Shown: positions 52,206 to 61,555 of the stretch, one piece after another | Numbering within the stretch: position 1 is the stretch's first letter | How the letters are laid out: every line of letters begins with the position of its first letter | Assembly (NCBI RefSeq): GCF_022458865.1 | Contig: NZ_JAJNMU010000031.1 | Location: 39,290-103,289 of the forward strand | DNA: 64,000 nucleotides | Direction of reading: 5' to 3' | Source of the DNA: Paenibacillus periandrae | GTDB taxonomy: Bacteria > Bacillota > Bacilli > Paenibacillales > NBRC-103111 | The notes under the pieces: generated by a model | The model's input: only the letters and a program-made list of their open reading frames with translations | What the model was told of the DNA's origin: nothing | Databases searched by the model: none | Position numbers and translations under genes: made by a program

Positions 52206-52220
52206 ATGAAAGCGTTTTAT
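52206..52220. promoter_or_regulatory. cre-like site upstream of opp
   Basis: ATGAAAGCGTTTTAT fits the WTGNAANCGNWNNCW cre pattern except for one position (A for C near the end). It lies 17 bp past the third LacI-type palindrome, so catabolite control is possible. Confidence 0.35.
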
Positions 52221-52528
52221 TAATGTCTGTATAATACCTCGAAATACAGCATATTGCAATAGTTTTATTTTTGAATTTATTTTCCTTATTCCGTTAAATA
52301 AGATTATATTAATGGATTTATTATCCATATACAAGAGAAATAAATGAAAAAATTTAGGATCAACCCCAAAATGAGTGCTTGACTATTTAGCCCAAATCAG
52401 CCCAAAAATCGGCTGCAGTTGCATTCGTATATCGGTATTTTTCATTGTTTGCAACCATTACATTGCCTGTCTTATTAGATAAGAATCGAGCAAAAAAATA
52501 ATTAGTATATGAATGAGTCAAAAAATGC

Positions 52529-52556
52529 TAAAAAGAACCTCCTTTAGGAAGTTCTC
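52529..52556 (-). terminator. terminator after the araC gene
   Basis: On the minus strand AGAAC...GTTCT with an inner CCT/AGG stem is followed by TTTTTAGCATTTTTT. It lies about 120 bp after the araC stop codon. Confidence 0.75.
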
Positions 52557-52675
52557 AGCCTTAAATTCTGATCGATAGACTCAGCTCAATAAAGAAACTA
52601 TTAAATTCTGTCCTCCCGATATATCCCTACCGCGTACTCCACATACCTTGAGCGTGCCAAAAAGATGCCAGCTAT

Positions 52676-53563
52676 CTAATCCCTCGCGCTTTCGATTCGT
52701 CTTAGATTCTCAGTATCCCGAGCTGGAGACGAACCAAAGAAGCGGGAGTACTCTCGATTAAACTGTGAGGGACTCTGATAGCCAACTTGATATGCGGCAC
52801 TGGCTACTGCATAGCCCTCAAATGCAATGAGGTTTCTAGCCTCCAAAAGCCTTAATTGCTTTTGAAATTGAATAGGACTTAAACCAGTTGCACGTTTAAA
52901 CTGACGGTGAAAGGTGTTTATAGCCATACCAGATTTTGATGCCATCTCACCGATGTCTAATGGCCTCATAAAATTATCGCGAAACCATTTTACAATTTGA
53001 GAAATCCTAGAGAAATTACTTTCCCGCAGACCAAGTTGCCTCAGGTACCATCCTTGTGGTCCTATCAGAACGCGATAAAGGATTTCGCGTTCATAAGCCG
53101 GTGCAAGAGCTGGGATATCTCTTGATGTATTCATTAATCGTAATAAGCGCAGCCATGCCTCCATAAATTCAATGTCTATTTCACAGGCTGCGAAATGCCC
53201 AGAAGCAGTTGGTATTAGATTTTCAGGAAGATCTCTTAATAAACTCTGAAGAACATTCTGATTCAACGCAAGACCTAGGGACATGTAAGGACGGCCATCA
53301 CGGTCTGGATGTACACTCGCCGTTGCGGGAACATGTACCGGTACCACGTAATACGACGGCCCTTCCAGGGTGGCGCTACGCTCCCCGATTGAAAGAATCT
53401 TTGTTCCTTGAACCGTAAAACCAATCATTGGCTCGTAGAGCGCTGCGAGTTGATGTGCGGGAATGTCTCCCTTAATCATGCTTAGCCCCGGTACTCCGGT
53501 TTCAATGGGTCGAGTGCCTGCACTTTTCATTAGATCAATAATTTCATCTATAACTTTTTTCAT
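52676..53563 (-). CDS. AraC family regulator with AraC_N (PF06719-type) domain
   Basis: 295 aa. An N-terminal cupin of the AraC_N group (MIKGDIPAHQLAALYEPMIG, then SYYVVPVHVPATASV) is followed by a helix-turn-helix pair at about 190-290 (LDIGEMASKSGMAINTFHRQ, ASAAYQVGYQSPSQFNREYS). Regulators of this group often control a divergent oxidoreductase; here an SDR gene is transcribed away across a 217-bp spacer, so that gene is the probable target. The ATG lacks a strong ribosome site (AATAAGTGT), which suggests weak expression. Confidence 0.9.
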   Translation of the reverse strand: MKKVIDEIIDLMKSAGTRPIETGVPGLSMIKGDIPAHQLAALYEPMIGFTVQGTKILSIGERSATLEGPSYYVVPVHVPATASVHPDRDGRPYMSLGLALNQNVLQSLLRDLPENLIPTASGHFAACEIDIEFMEAWLRLLRLMNTSRDIPALAPAYEREILYRVLIGPQGWYLRQLGLRESNFSRISQIVKWFRDNFMRPLDIGEMASKSGMAINTFHRQFKRATGLSPIQFQKQLRLLEARNLIAFEGYAVASAAYQVGYQSPSQFNREYSRFFGSSPARDTENLRRIESARD

Positions 53564-53780
53564 ACACTTATTCTATCACATGACTTCTTATTCCTCAACA
53601 CAGCTTTGCAATAGATCGGCATTTTTAGGCTCCTCTTATATTAAAAAAAGGGGATAATTCGAGTTTTCCGAAATCACACATGGTGGTTTTAGGCAATTAA
53701 AAGGCATTATTAAATCTATATTATTTTAGCAGAAGCGACTAAAATAAAAACCAGATCGAACACAAAAAGGAGAGGATTTT

Positions 53781-54536
53781 ATGAAAATCGCAATCGTAAC
53801 AGGTGGAAGCAATGGAATTGGGAAAGCAACAGCTCTTGAGTTTGGCAAGCGAGGAATTAGCGTCATTCTCACATACAATTCCTATAAGGACCGGGCAGAA
53901 GCTGTCGTTAAGGAAATTGAGGAGAATAAAGGAGTTCGGGCTGTAGCACTGAAGTTGGATCTAACTCAAATATCAACATTCGAAGGTTTCGTTCTAGAAG
54001 TAAAAAAGAGCCTCAAAGAAATTTGGGACAGAACAACCTTTGATTACTTAGTTAATAATGGCGGTGTTGGTGGACCCATGATGCTCACTGAGATGAGCGA
54101 AGAGTACTTCGACAAAATTCTGAATACGAACTTTAAAGGACCGGTTTTTTTAACACAACACCTCGTCCAATTCATGGAGGATGCTGGAGCCATCGTGAAT
54201 ACCACGAGTTCCTCCAAGAACCAATCATTCCCAGGATACTCCGCCTACGGCTCGTTAAAAGCAGCATTCTCAACTTGGACTCGCTATATCGCCAAAGAAC
54301 TTGCACCTCGCAAAATTCGGGTCAACGCAGTTTCTCCCGGTCCTACGCACAGCAATTTTGGCGATGGAGTATTCGATAAGCATCCTGAATTCATCAAGCC
54401 GCTGGCTGAGCAATCGGTATTCGGCAGAATCGGCCAGCCCGAAGATCTTGCGAAGGTCATTGTGAACTTATTGTCCGATGATTTCGGCTGGGTTACAGCC
54501 CAGGACATTGAAGTGTCTGGCGGACATTTGCTTTAA
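53781..54536 (+). CDS. short-chain dehydrogenase/reductase (SDR)
   Basis: 251 aa, a classical SDR. Cofactor motif TGGSNGIGKATALEFGKRG, NNGG segment (LVNNGGVGG), catalytic Ser in NTTSSSKNQSF, YGSLK as YxxxK (near 155-159) and the PGPTHSNFGDG loop. It reduces or oxidises a small alcohol or ketone with NAD(P)H; substrate unknown. ATG after AAAAGGAGAGG. It is divergent from the AraC_N regulator, a common regulator-enzyme pairing that suggests induction by its own substrate or an aldehyde. Confidence 0.92.
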   Translation: MKIAIVTGGSNGIGKATALEFGKRGISVILTYNSYKDRAEAVVKEIEENKGVRAVALKLDLTQISTFEGFVLEVKKSLKEIWDRTTFDYLVNNGGVGGPMMLTEMSEEYFDKILNTNFKGPVFLTQHLVQFMEDAGAIVNTTSSSKNQSFPGYSAYGSLKAAFSTWTRYIAKELAPRKIRVNAVSPGPTHSNFGDGVFDKHPEFIKPLAEQSVFGRIGQPEDLAKVIVNLLSDDFGWVTAQDIEVSGGHLL

Positions 54537-54633
54537 GATAGACACCTAACCAGCTCTCACACATTTTTAAAAATCGGGAAGAAAGAAGATTATATTTCAA
54601 ATCATATTCACTATTACCGAACTGGAATTAACA

Positions 54634-54680
54634 AAAAGTCGTTCCTACACCTATTCCGAATAGGAGTATGAACGACTTTT
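54634..54680. terminator. bidirectional terminator
   Basis: AAAAGTCGTTC (54634-54644) pairs with GAACGACTTTT (54670-54680), with an inner CCTATTC/GAATAGG stem and T-runs on both strands. It ends the SDR gene and the convergent permease operon. Confidence 0.9.
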
Positions 54681-54709
54681 CAGTATCAGCTCTTGGCCAT
54701 TATGGTCGA

Positions 54710-55591
54710 TTAGCCTTTTAATGCGCCTACCATAACACCTTTAACAAAATATTTTTGTACGAATGGATATACGCACAGAATTGGAATCGTAGCTACCATG
54801 ATGGTCGCATATTTGATCGTTTCCCCAATCTGGAACTGATCCCCGGCACTCGCTCCTGCCGACATGCTGTCTGTCTGATTGGCCAGCAATATTTCACGCA
54901 GCGTCAGCTGCAGCGGGAACAGCTCACGGTCCTTCAGGAATACAGATGCATAGAACCAGCCATTCCACTTCTCAACCGCATAATAGAGGATCATAACGGC
55001 AATAACTGGCATGGACAATGGAATAATGATTTTGAACAGGATCGTAAAGTGATTGGCTCCGTCAATCTTGGCTGATTCTTCCAGACTGTCTGGCACGGAC
55101 ATAAAGGCCGTACGCATGATGATCAGATTAAAGGTGCTAATTGCAAATGGGATAATCGTCGCCCAAAGTGAATTGATTAATCCAACATTTTTAACAGTCA
55201 GGTACAAAGGAATCAAGCCGCCATTAAAAAACATGGTAAATACGATAATAATAATAAATACCTTGTTCCACATTACATTTTTACGAGAAAGCACATACGC
55301 ACCCATAGCCGTCATAAGCAGATTCAGAATGACACCCATCACCAAAATAAACAAGGTGTTCCGGTATCCGATCAATATGCCTGGATTTTTAAAAACGTTC
55401 TTATAAGCTTCAATACTGAATCCCAACGGTTTAAACAACAATCCTTTGTGTGCTATCAGCTGCCCTGCGTCACTGATGGATGCAAAAGCAACATACAGCA
55501 TCGGATAGAGCGCAATAATCATTAAAAGAAAAAGTCCCACATGGATACCAATATCCAATGCCTTATCCATTAACCCTTGATCCTTTGGCAT
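54710..55591 (-). CDS. carbohydrate ABC transporter permease, YtcP/LplC type
   Basis: 293 aa with six transmembrane helices. The EAA loop is DSLEESAKIDGANHFTILFKIIIPLS, and the C-terminus VQKYFVKGVMVGALKG matches that of the permease at 39801-40676, to which it is paralogous. It pairs with the LplB-type permease 19 bp upstream. ATG after AAAGGAGAG. It is the last gene of the second sugar-uptake operon. Confidence 0.93.
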   Translation of the reverse strand: MPKDQGLMDKALDIGIHVGLFLLMIIALYPMLYVAFASISDAGQLIAHKGLLFKPLGFSIEAYKNVFKNPGILIGYRNTLFILVMGVILNLLMTAMGAYVLSRKNVMWNKVFIIIIVFTMFFNGGLIPLYLTVKNVGLINSLWATIIPFAISTFNLIIMRTAFMSVPDSLEESAKIDGANHFTILFKIIIPLSMPVIAVMILYYAVEKWNGWFYASVFLKDRELFPLQLTLREILLANQTDSMSAGASAGDQFQIGETIKYATIMVATIPILCVYPFVQKYFVKGVMVGALKG

Positions 55592-55610
55592 AATCCTATC
55601 TCTCCTTTCC

Positions 55611-56573
55611 TTACCATAGGCTGCTATTGTTCACTTTGCGACTAATGTAATTCGCTGTAATCAATAGTATCAGATTCAACACCGAATTAAATATGCCCAC
55701 CGCGGCGCTGTAGCTCCATCCGAACTCCAACAAACCTTTACGGTACACGAAGGAGGATATGACATCAGCGGTATCGTAAGTAACCGGATTGTAGAGCAGG
55801 ATGATCTTCTCAAAACCTACGTTGAGGAGGTTCCCCATCCGTAAAATGAACATGATGGCGATTGTCGGCATAATACCAGGCAACGTAATATGAAGGATCT
55901 GCTTCCAACGGCTTGCACCATCCATACGGGCTGCCTCATATTGCTCCTGATCAATACCCATCAGCGCTGCAATATAGATAATCGACTCCCAGCCGATTTT
56001 TTGCCAAATTTCAGAAAGAATGTAGATGCTTCGGAATAGCTCCGGCTTTTGCAGCATGGCTTTTCCATCATAGCCAAAGTACGTCAAAAGCGTATTAATA
56101 ACACCATCCGAATTCGTAAAATCACTAATCATACCACAGATGACAATCATCGAAATAAAATAAGGCATGTAAGTAATGGACTGAACGACTCGTTTAAATA
56201 TTTGATTGCGGACCTCATTAATCAAAACCGCAAGAATAATCGGAGCAGGAAATTCAAATATTAAAGAATAGAGACTGATCACAACGGTATTTTTCAAAAT
56301 ACGCCAAAAGTAATAACTACCAAAAAAGTCTTTAAAATTTGCCAAACCCACCCAAGGACTGTCCACAATACCTTTCATCGGGGTATAGTCTTTAAAGGCG
56401 ATTATAGCTCCGTACATAGGAGTGTAGTGAAAAATGGCATAATAAGCGATGACGGGAACCATCATCAGATATAAATATTTGTTCAACACAAAATCGCGGA
56501 TAAACCGAGTCATAAAGGTAGGATTTGACTTTCTTACCGATTGTGACTTTTCAAGCTGCATCGTTTTGGCCAT
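55611..56573 (-). CDS. carbohydrate ABC transporter permease, LplB type
   Basis: About 320 aa with six transmembrane helices. Helix one is in LYLMMVPVIAYYAIFHYTPM. The EAA loop is EQYEAARMDGASRWKQILHITLPGI. An open frame reaches 56594, but the ATG at 56571-56573 after GAAGGAGGGG is the start. A GC-rich hairpin lies between the binding-protein gene and this one, which would lower permease levels compared with the lipoprotein. No ATPase gene is in the operon; an MsmX-like shared ATPase is expected. Confidence 0.92.
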   Translation of the reverse strand: MAKTMQLEKSQSVRKSNPTFMTRFIRDFVLNKYLYLMMVPVIAYYAIFHYTPMYGAIIAFKDYTPMKGIVDSPWVGLANFKDFFGSYYFWRILKNTVVISLYSLIFEFPAPIILAVLINEVRNQIFKRVVQSITYMPYFISMIVICGMISDFTNSDGVINTLLTYFGYDGKAMLQKPELFRSIYILSEIWQKIGWESIIYIAALMGIDQEQYEAARMDGASRWKQILHITLPGIMPTIAIMFILRMGNLLNVGFEKIILLYNPVTYDTADVISSFVYRKGLLEFGWSYSAAVGIFNSVLNLILLITANYISRKVNNSSLW

Positions 56574-56625
56574 CTCATACCCCTCCTTCCTCACCTATTT
56601 GTCTCTCGCTCATAGCTTAATGGGT

Positions 56626-56647
56626 GGGAGGGCTTGTAGGCCCTCCC
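56626..56647 (-). terminator. hairpin between binding protein and permease genes
   Basis: GGGAGGGC (56626-56633) pairs with GCCCTCCC (56640-56647); no T-run. It lies about 10 bp past the lipoprotein stop, at the point where partial termination or 3' stabilisation would raise lipoprotein output. Confidence 0.65.
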
Positions 56648-56657
56648 ATCTTGCAAA

Positions 56658-58313
56658 TTAACGTTTGTTGAAGCGATCCAAAGCTGCTTTTTGAATCTCG
56701 ATAGCACGATCCAGCTTAACGGATTTCAGCTTTTCAACATATTTTTCATACGCATCAAGCGGCTCAGCGCCCAAAATAATTTTCAAAGTCATTTCATCGA
56801 CTAATGTGTTAACATCGGTCATAATTTTCGCCATTTCCGTACTTTCTTCTGGTGTCGGTGTGATTGGCGGCAATTGATATTTAGCTACATCGGTTTTTGC
56901 CCAAACTGACAGAGCGTCTTTTTGCTGTGGAAGTGCTAGATACTGTTGAATATAATTTTTATCCTGTACGAAAGGACCGCTGTAATTTGCACGAGTATAT
57001 AACGAAAGCGCCTGGGCTGGAGCCAATTTATCCGGGTTTTTCATTAAAAGATCCGTATAGGTCGGAACGCCATTCACCATATTGTAGCTTACGCCTTCTT
57101 GACCAAAGTTGAAGTATTTATTGCCTTCTTCGCTATAGCCGTAGTCCAGCAGCTTAACAGCAAGCTCTGCATTCTTGGAGGTTGCTGAGATCGCTACCAT
57201 ACCGCCATTTACGGAGAACGGCAAATCTCTTTGACCAAATTTCGGTGTATCGCCTTTTTTCAGAACCGGCTGTGGTGCGGGTACCAGCTTCGCCTTAGGA
57301 TTAGTTGCTTCAACAAGCGGCTGCCATTTCCCAATACCGCCACCTGTATTCGCTACTGTAGCACCGGATGCGCCTGAAGAGATGTTCGCGTCAAAAGCTT
57401 TGGAATCGACGGTTGCGATGTTCTTATCCAGCAATCCTTGCTCGTACCAACCGCGGAATAGTGCCAGCCAATCTTTATAACCCTTTTCCGCAGGACCGAA
57501 CTTAATCTGACCGCCTTCAATATAGAAATCACGTGTTACCCCATACGCACCCATGAAATGTCCGCTGTTGAACTCATTAAATACGCGAGGCTTGCTGCTT
57601 GCAGTGAAAGGAGCTGCTGCGCCTTTCTTTTCTTTGAAGGCCTTCAGCATCGCAGTCCAGTCATCGATTGTTTGCGGCAATGGAATTCCTAGCTCATCAA
57701 GCCAATCCTGACGAACAATCGGGCCTTGATACACCATCAGTGAAGCATCACCGCGGATGAACGGGAATGAATAATAGCTTCCGTTATCCGTTTTAACCAT
57801 TTTGTCGATGTCTGGATGTTCTTTCAAATATTTTTTCAGGTTCGGTGCATTTTTATCGATCAGATCATTCAGCTTCAGAATGTATCCGTCTTTAATCGCT
57901 TTTTCCGGACCGCCTGGGAAGTCCTTAAAGAAGTTGAACTCAATCATGTCCGGCAAATCTCCGGAAGCCAGCATAACGTTAAGTGCTTCTTTGGCCTGGT
58001 TAACAGGAGGTGCAATAAATTTTAATGGAACACCAGTTCTTTTTTGCCATTCTGCAAAGAAAGGAACATCCTGGTGAGTCGCTTTTACGCCGACTAGGTT
58101 ACCCGTCATCTCCATCCAATAAGAAAGTGTTTTGTCCGTCTTCATCGGATACGTTGTTGCGGTCGCAGCAGGTGCAGGTGTTCCAGCGGCAGGTGCTTTC
58201 GTGTCAGCAGGTGCAGGTGCAGGTGTGGCTGCGGGTGTCGAACAAGCGATCGCTGCAGTACTCATCATGGCTGTAACTACTAGAGTGGAGACGATTTTCT
58301 TTTTGCTCTTCAT
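56658..58313 (-). CDS. extracellular sugar-binding lipoprotein of an ABC importer
   Basis: 551 aa. Lipobox AAIAC with Cys24, then a roughly 35-residue Ala/Pro/Thr linker like that of phnD, and the LipO-type fold: VPLKFIAPPVNQAKEALNVM, MLASGDLPDMIEFNFFKDFP and VRQDWLDELGIPLPQTIDDW. It presents a sugar to the two permeases downstream. The region is regulated presumably by the two-transmembrane AraC regulator encoded just upstream. The ATG follows GGGAGG. First gene of the operon. Confidence 0.9.
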   Translation of the reverse strand: MKSKKKIVSTLVVTAMMSTAAIACSTPAATPAPAPADTKAPAAGTPAPAATATTYPMKTDKTLSYWMEMTGNLVGVKATHQDVPFFAEWQKRTGVPLKFIAPPVNQAKEALNVMLASGDLPDMIEFNFFKDFPGGPEKAIKDGYILKLNDLIDKNAPNLKKYLKEHPDIDKMVKTDNGSYYSFPFIRGDASLMVYQGPIVRQDWLDELGIPLPQTIDDWTAMLKAFKEKKGAAAPFTASSKPRVFNEFNSGHFMGAYGVTRDFYIEGGQIKFGPAEKGYKDWLALFRGWYEQGLLDKNIATVDSKAFDANISSGASGATVANTGGGIGKWQPLVEATNPKAKLVPAPQPVLKKGDTPKFGQRDLPFSVNGGMVAISATSKNAELAVKLLDYGYSEEGNKYFNFGQEGVSYNMVNGVPTYTDLLMKNPDKLAPAQALSLYTRANYSGPFVQDKNYIQQYLALPQQKDALSVWAKTDVAKYQLPPITPTPEESTEMAKIMTDVNTLVDEMTLKIILGAEPLDAYEKYVEKLKSVKLDRAIEIQKAALDRFNKR

Positions 58314-58516
58314 AGTATGAAGACCTCCCTAATATTTCGGCTGAACCGAATAATAACTTCAACATGAGATTGTGTATATAACCTGTTTCCCATACTCGTA
58401 TTATATGATGACGCTTACATAAAATGAAATCGTAAATTGTGCCAATTTTATCGGCAAAAACACGAATTCGGATCAACAAAAAGTACAATTGAATATACAA
58501 AATAATCAATATACAA

Positions 58517-58540
58517 GAAAAAAACCGCATAGCAGCGGCT
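58517..58540 (-). terminator. terminator after the araC gene
   Basis: On the minus strand CCGCTGCTATGCGG forms a compact hairpin followed by TTTTTTT. It begins at the stop codon of the AraC regulator and separates it from the lipoprotein operon. Confidence 0.7.
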
Positions 58541-60930
58541 TATTCCTCCTTCATTTCCTTATATTTTCCGGGGGTGATGCCTTCATATTTCTTGAAGGTT
58601 CGAATAAAGGCATTCACATCATTAAAGCCTACCGAGGTTGCTACATCACTTACATTTCGGCCACTTTCATCTATAATCAACTTGGCACGCGCCACCCGGG
58701 TCTTGTTAATCGAATCCAGCAGTCCTTCATTGGTGTGGTCCTTGAACAGCTTGGACAAGTAAGCAGGCTTCATGTCAAAATGGTTGCCGATCATCGAGAT
58801 ATTAAGATTCGGGTCCGTGTAGTTTTCGTTAATGTAATTAACAATTTGCTGAATACGTTCATCCATAACCCGTTGTTTGGACTGTTGAATATTTTGCTGC
58901 CGCTTGTTGGATGTATATTCACAAACCTTTTCCAGAAATTCCGTCATTTGAACCTGCATTTCCTGAATCGTTTCACAGGTCGCCAGCCGCTCGATCCTTT
59001 TTTCAATCCGTCTTGGGTTACGTATTAAGAGGCTGTCCTCGATATAACCAAGCTCACTGATCGTTTTGATCATCGTGCTGACCAAATTGAACATCAAACA
59101 TCGGCCTAGCGGAACCGACATGAATGATCGTTTAAAATTGCGTTCGATGATCTCATCGAGTGTTTGTCGAGCCATCGGAAAATCGCCGATTTTGACATAA
59201 TTAATCAGCTGCAGCTCTACCTGAAGCGGGTAATAATAAACGGTGTCCGCTTCTTCCATAGCCTCATTCTGGTGAATATCCTCATAGGACAAAATTTCCT
59301 TGCTGCCCATAACCAGCTTGTACTCCATAGCATCGAGCGCTTCCAAATAAGCTTGGGAAATTCCGTTAATCCCGCTATGAATACCACTTATCGACAGGGT
59401 CAAGCTAATATGATATTTGGACATAATGAACACTTGTGCGTCCTTGGAGATGCGGACCAGCTCTTCCATCCGTCCTTCAGGATCCTTGGCAGAGAAATTA
59501 ATAAGACAGACGAGCGAGTCTTCCATTTCGGTTACATAGCCTTGATGGTTCTGGGCTGCCAGCTCCTCCATCACATTGGTAATAATAAATTGCATCAGCT
59601 GCTGCGGGTCGGTCGAGCCTATTTCCTGAATACGCTCATGGAAAGTCCCGCTCTCCTGTACATAAAGCACAATAACGGCAAAATCGTCCGTAGCAAACCG
59701 CATATTAAAGGTGGCCAACGATTCATCAACAGGAATTTGTTCATTAAGCTTTCCTTTTAACATCCGTCCAACAAAATTGGATCGTAAAATATGGTATTGT
59801 TTTTTACGTTCAGACATAATTTTGGCCATTTCTACCAACGTATGGTCAACGGCTTGCTCGATAAATCGAAACTCATTGTAACCTTGACCACCAGTCAGCT
59901 CGGTTTTGCCGGAAAGAGCGGTTACAAGACGTCGTACCGGATTATAATTTTTGCGTAAAAATACATATGTTAAGGAAATTCCTCCAAGCAAGCTAATAAA
60001 AATACTCATGTAGGTCAGATTCCGCACCCGCTCAGCTTTTTCCCAAAACAATTGGCTCGGGATAATCGATAAGTATCTAAGCTTGGAACGATCTGATTTG
60101 ATATAGGTGACCTCGTAATTAAGGCCATCCTTTTTCCATAAAAACATATTCGATTCCGGCATTTCCTTATCAAAAGGAAAATCCTTGAGCAAATTTACGC
60201 TTTCCTGCGAGCTGGTTACCAATACCTGGTTGGCTTCATTGAGGATTAACACATGTCCCTTGTTAAACAGCTCTATGTTTTCAATAGCACGCAGAATACG
60301 CGATTGGTCAACCATGATTACATTAGTAGCTCCAGGCTTGTCCGATTCCTTGCGATACGTGCTGATGTAGGCAACTGTATTACGGAGGTTGCCGCTTTCG
60401 TCAATGCGGGACATCGGTATAAAGCCTTTAAATTCTTTTTGATTAACAATTTGTAACCACTGCTCATAGTTATAAACACCATTTTTATGGATCAAATTGT
60501 AAGCGAAGGGAGCATCTCTGTAAACATCGGGCATGAGTACCTGATTGCTGTTCGCTATATAAATATAAAACAGATCGATCAGAGAATAGGAGGTTCTGTA
60601 CAACAGCAAATCCTGTGTGATTTGATGCAGGTCATATAAGTATTCATTCGGGTAGATTTGGTATTTATCCGAATACAGGAACTGTAGAAGTCTGACATTC
60701 CAGGTTAATTCAAAATTCAGCCGCTCCATCGACTCGAATTGATTGTCCATGACCTCGCGAACCTGCTTCAGCAGCGATTGATTCGCCTGGTTGATTTCAT
60801 TCTCCAGCGTCTTACTTGACTGCGTGTATACGATTACACTCATCAAAACAGGCAGCAATAAAACCGCCAAATAAGATAGGAGCCAAGTTAGGAGCACACT
60901 GCGCCTATTGATTTGAAACTTACCCAGCAT
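58540..60930 (-). CDS. membrane-bound AraC family regulator with extracellular sensor
   Basis: 796 aa. TM1 is at about 13-35 and TM2 at about 306-325 with a roughly 270-residue extracytoplasmic sensor between them. A long cytoplasmic part ends in AraC helix-turn-helix motifs (LNISMIGNHFDMKPAYLSKL, ATSVGFNDVNAFIRTFKKYE, closing ITPGKYKE). It is a homologue of the regulator at 35797-38007, and both sit beside a sugar-uptake operon. The open frame extends to 60960, but the ATG at 60928-60930 after AAGGAGAGATTCG is used. Probable activator of 54710-58313. Transcribed on the same strand, with its own terminator. Confidence 0.88.
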   Translation of the reverse strand: MLGKFQINRRSVLLTWLLSYLAVLLLPVLMSVIVYTQSSKTLENEINQANQSLLKQVREVMDNQFESMERLNFELTWNVRLLQFLYSDKYQIYPNEYLYDLHQITQDLLLYRTSYSLIDLFYIYIANSNQVLMPDVYRDAPFAYNLIHKNGVYNYEQWLQIVNQKEFKGFIPMSRIDESGNLRNTVAYISTYRKESDKPGATNVIMVDQSRILRAIENIELFNKGHVLILNEANQVLVTSSQESVNLLKDFPFDKEMPESNMFLWKKDGLNYEVTYIKSDRSKLRYLSIIPSQLFWEKAERVRNLTYMSIFISLLGGISLTYVFLRKNYNPVRRLVTALSGKTELTGGQGYNEFRFIEQAVDHTLVEMAKIMSERKKQYHILRSNFVGRMLKGKLNEQIPVDESLATFNMRFATDDFAVIVLYVQESGTFHERIQEIGSTDPQQLMQFIITNVMEELAAQNHQGYVTEMEDSLVCLINFSAKDPEGRMEELVRISKDAQVFIMSKYHISLTLSISGIHSGINGISQAYLEALDAMEYKLVMGSKEILSYEDIHQNEAMEEADTVYYYPLQVELQLINYVKIGDFPMARQTLDEIIERNFKRSFMSVPLGRCLMFNLVSTMIKTISELGYIEDSLLIRNPRRIEKRIERLATCETIQEMQVQMTEFLEKVCEYTSNKRQQNIQQSKQRVMDERIQQIVNYINENYTDPNLNISMIGNHFDMKPAYLSKLFKDHTNEGLLDSINKTRVARAKLIIDESGRNVSDVATSVGFNDVNAFIRTFKKYEGITPGKYKEMKEE

Positions 60931-61097
60931 CGAATCTCTCCTTGTAATCAATTGAAACATACCTCTTGCGCATGCCTCTTTCCGATTTCACCATTAGCCT
61001 ACATTATACTGCAAACTCTGGCATCACGCGACTTTTAACAAAAAAAAGACATGCATTCAGGTTTGTCCCCTGTACACATATCCTTTGGGTATGTAAG

Positions 61098-61535
61098 CTA
61101 CTGCCATGTGATAACGGTAGGCGCGGTTGTCACTGATTCCGTCTGTTTCGAAGGAGCAGACATCTCCAAGGAATTCGATTCGGCACTCTCCATTTTGCTC
61201 ATTCCCTGGAACAATCCGCCTTCCGCTATAACGAGTGATTGGGCTGTCGTGTTCCCGTACAGCTTGCCGGTGGCGTGGATCGTCAGCTTGCCTTTGCACA
61301 GAACATTTCCATTGACGGTGCCAGCCAGAATGACGTTGCGTGCAATCACGTTGGATTTCACGATGCCCTTCTCGCCAATGGTCACATCGCCAGCACAATC
61401 CACATCGCCCGTTACCTGACCTTCAATACGGATGCTTGCCTCCGACTTGATCCTGCCTTCAAACAAGGTCCCCTCACCGATTAATGTATCTGTCGCATGT
61501 ACACCGTTCATATGCTTCTTACCTTTAAACATCAT
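61098..61535 (-). CDS. bactofilin (polymer-forming cytoskeletal protein)
   Basis: 145 aa. The DUF583 beta-helix occupies about 15-115, with GEGTLFEGRIKSEASIRIEG, DVTIGEKGIVKSNVIARNVI and the run NVLCKGKLTIHATGKLYGNT showing the hexapeptide-like rungs. Bactofilins assemble without nucleotide into filaments at the membrane and recruit cell-wall hydrolases. The following 20 bases lead into an M23 endopeptidase gene whose product carries an N-terminal transmembrane helix, the same pairing as in cell-shape modules of other bacteria. ATG doublet; AAAGGGGAACG precedes it. Confidence 0.9.
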   Translation of the reverse strand: MMFKGKKHMNGVHATDTLIGEGTLFEGRIKSEASIRIEGQVTGDVDCAGDVTIGEKGIVKSNVIARNVILAGTVNGNVLCKGKLTIHATGKLYGNTTAQSLVIAEGGLFQGMSKMESAESNSLEMSAPSKQTESVTTAPTVITWQ

Positions 61536-61555
61536 CGTTCCCCTTTCAGGCTGGA

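Larger units (their letters stand above)
51942..52675. other. 734-bp AT-rich control region upstream of the opp operon
   Basis: No credible gene is seen here. It holds the three LacI-type operators, one cre-like site and the araC terminator at 52529-52556. A possible minus-strand promoter (TTGGTC, 19 bp, TAGTAT, around 52153-52123) lies between operators 2 and 3. The stretch from about 52220 to 52525 is AT-rich with nothing else recognised. Confidence 0.6.

Noticed and set aside
52200..52525. AT-rich stretch as an origin or small RNA gene
   Set aside because: No DnaA-box cluster, no promoter-terminator pair and no conserved fold could be recognised.
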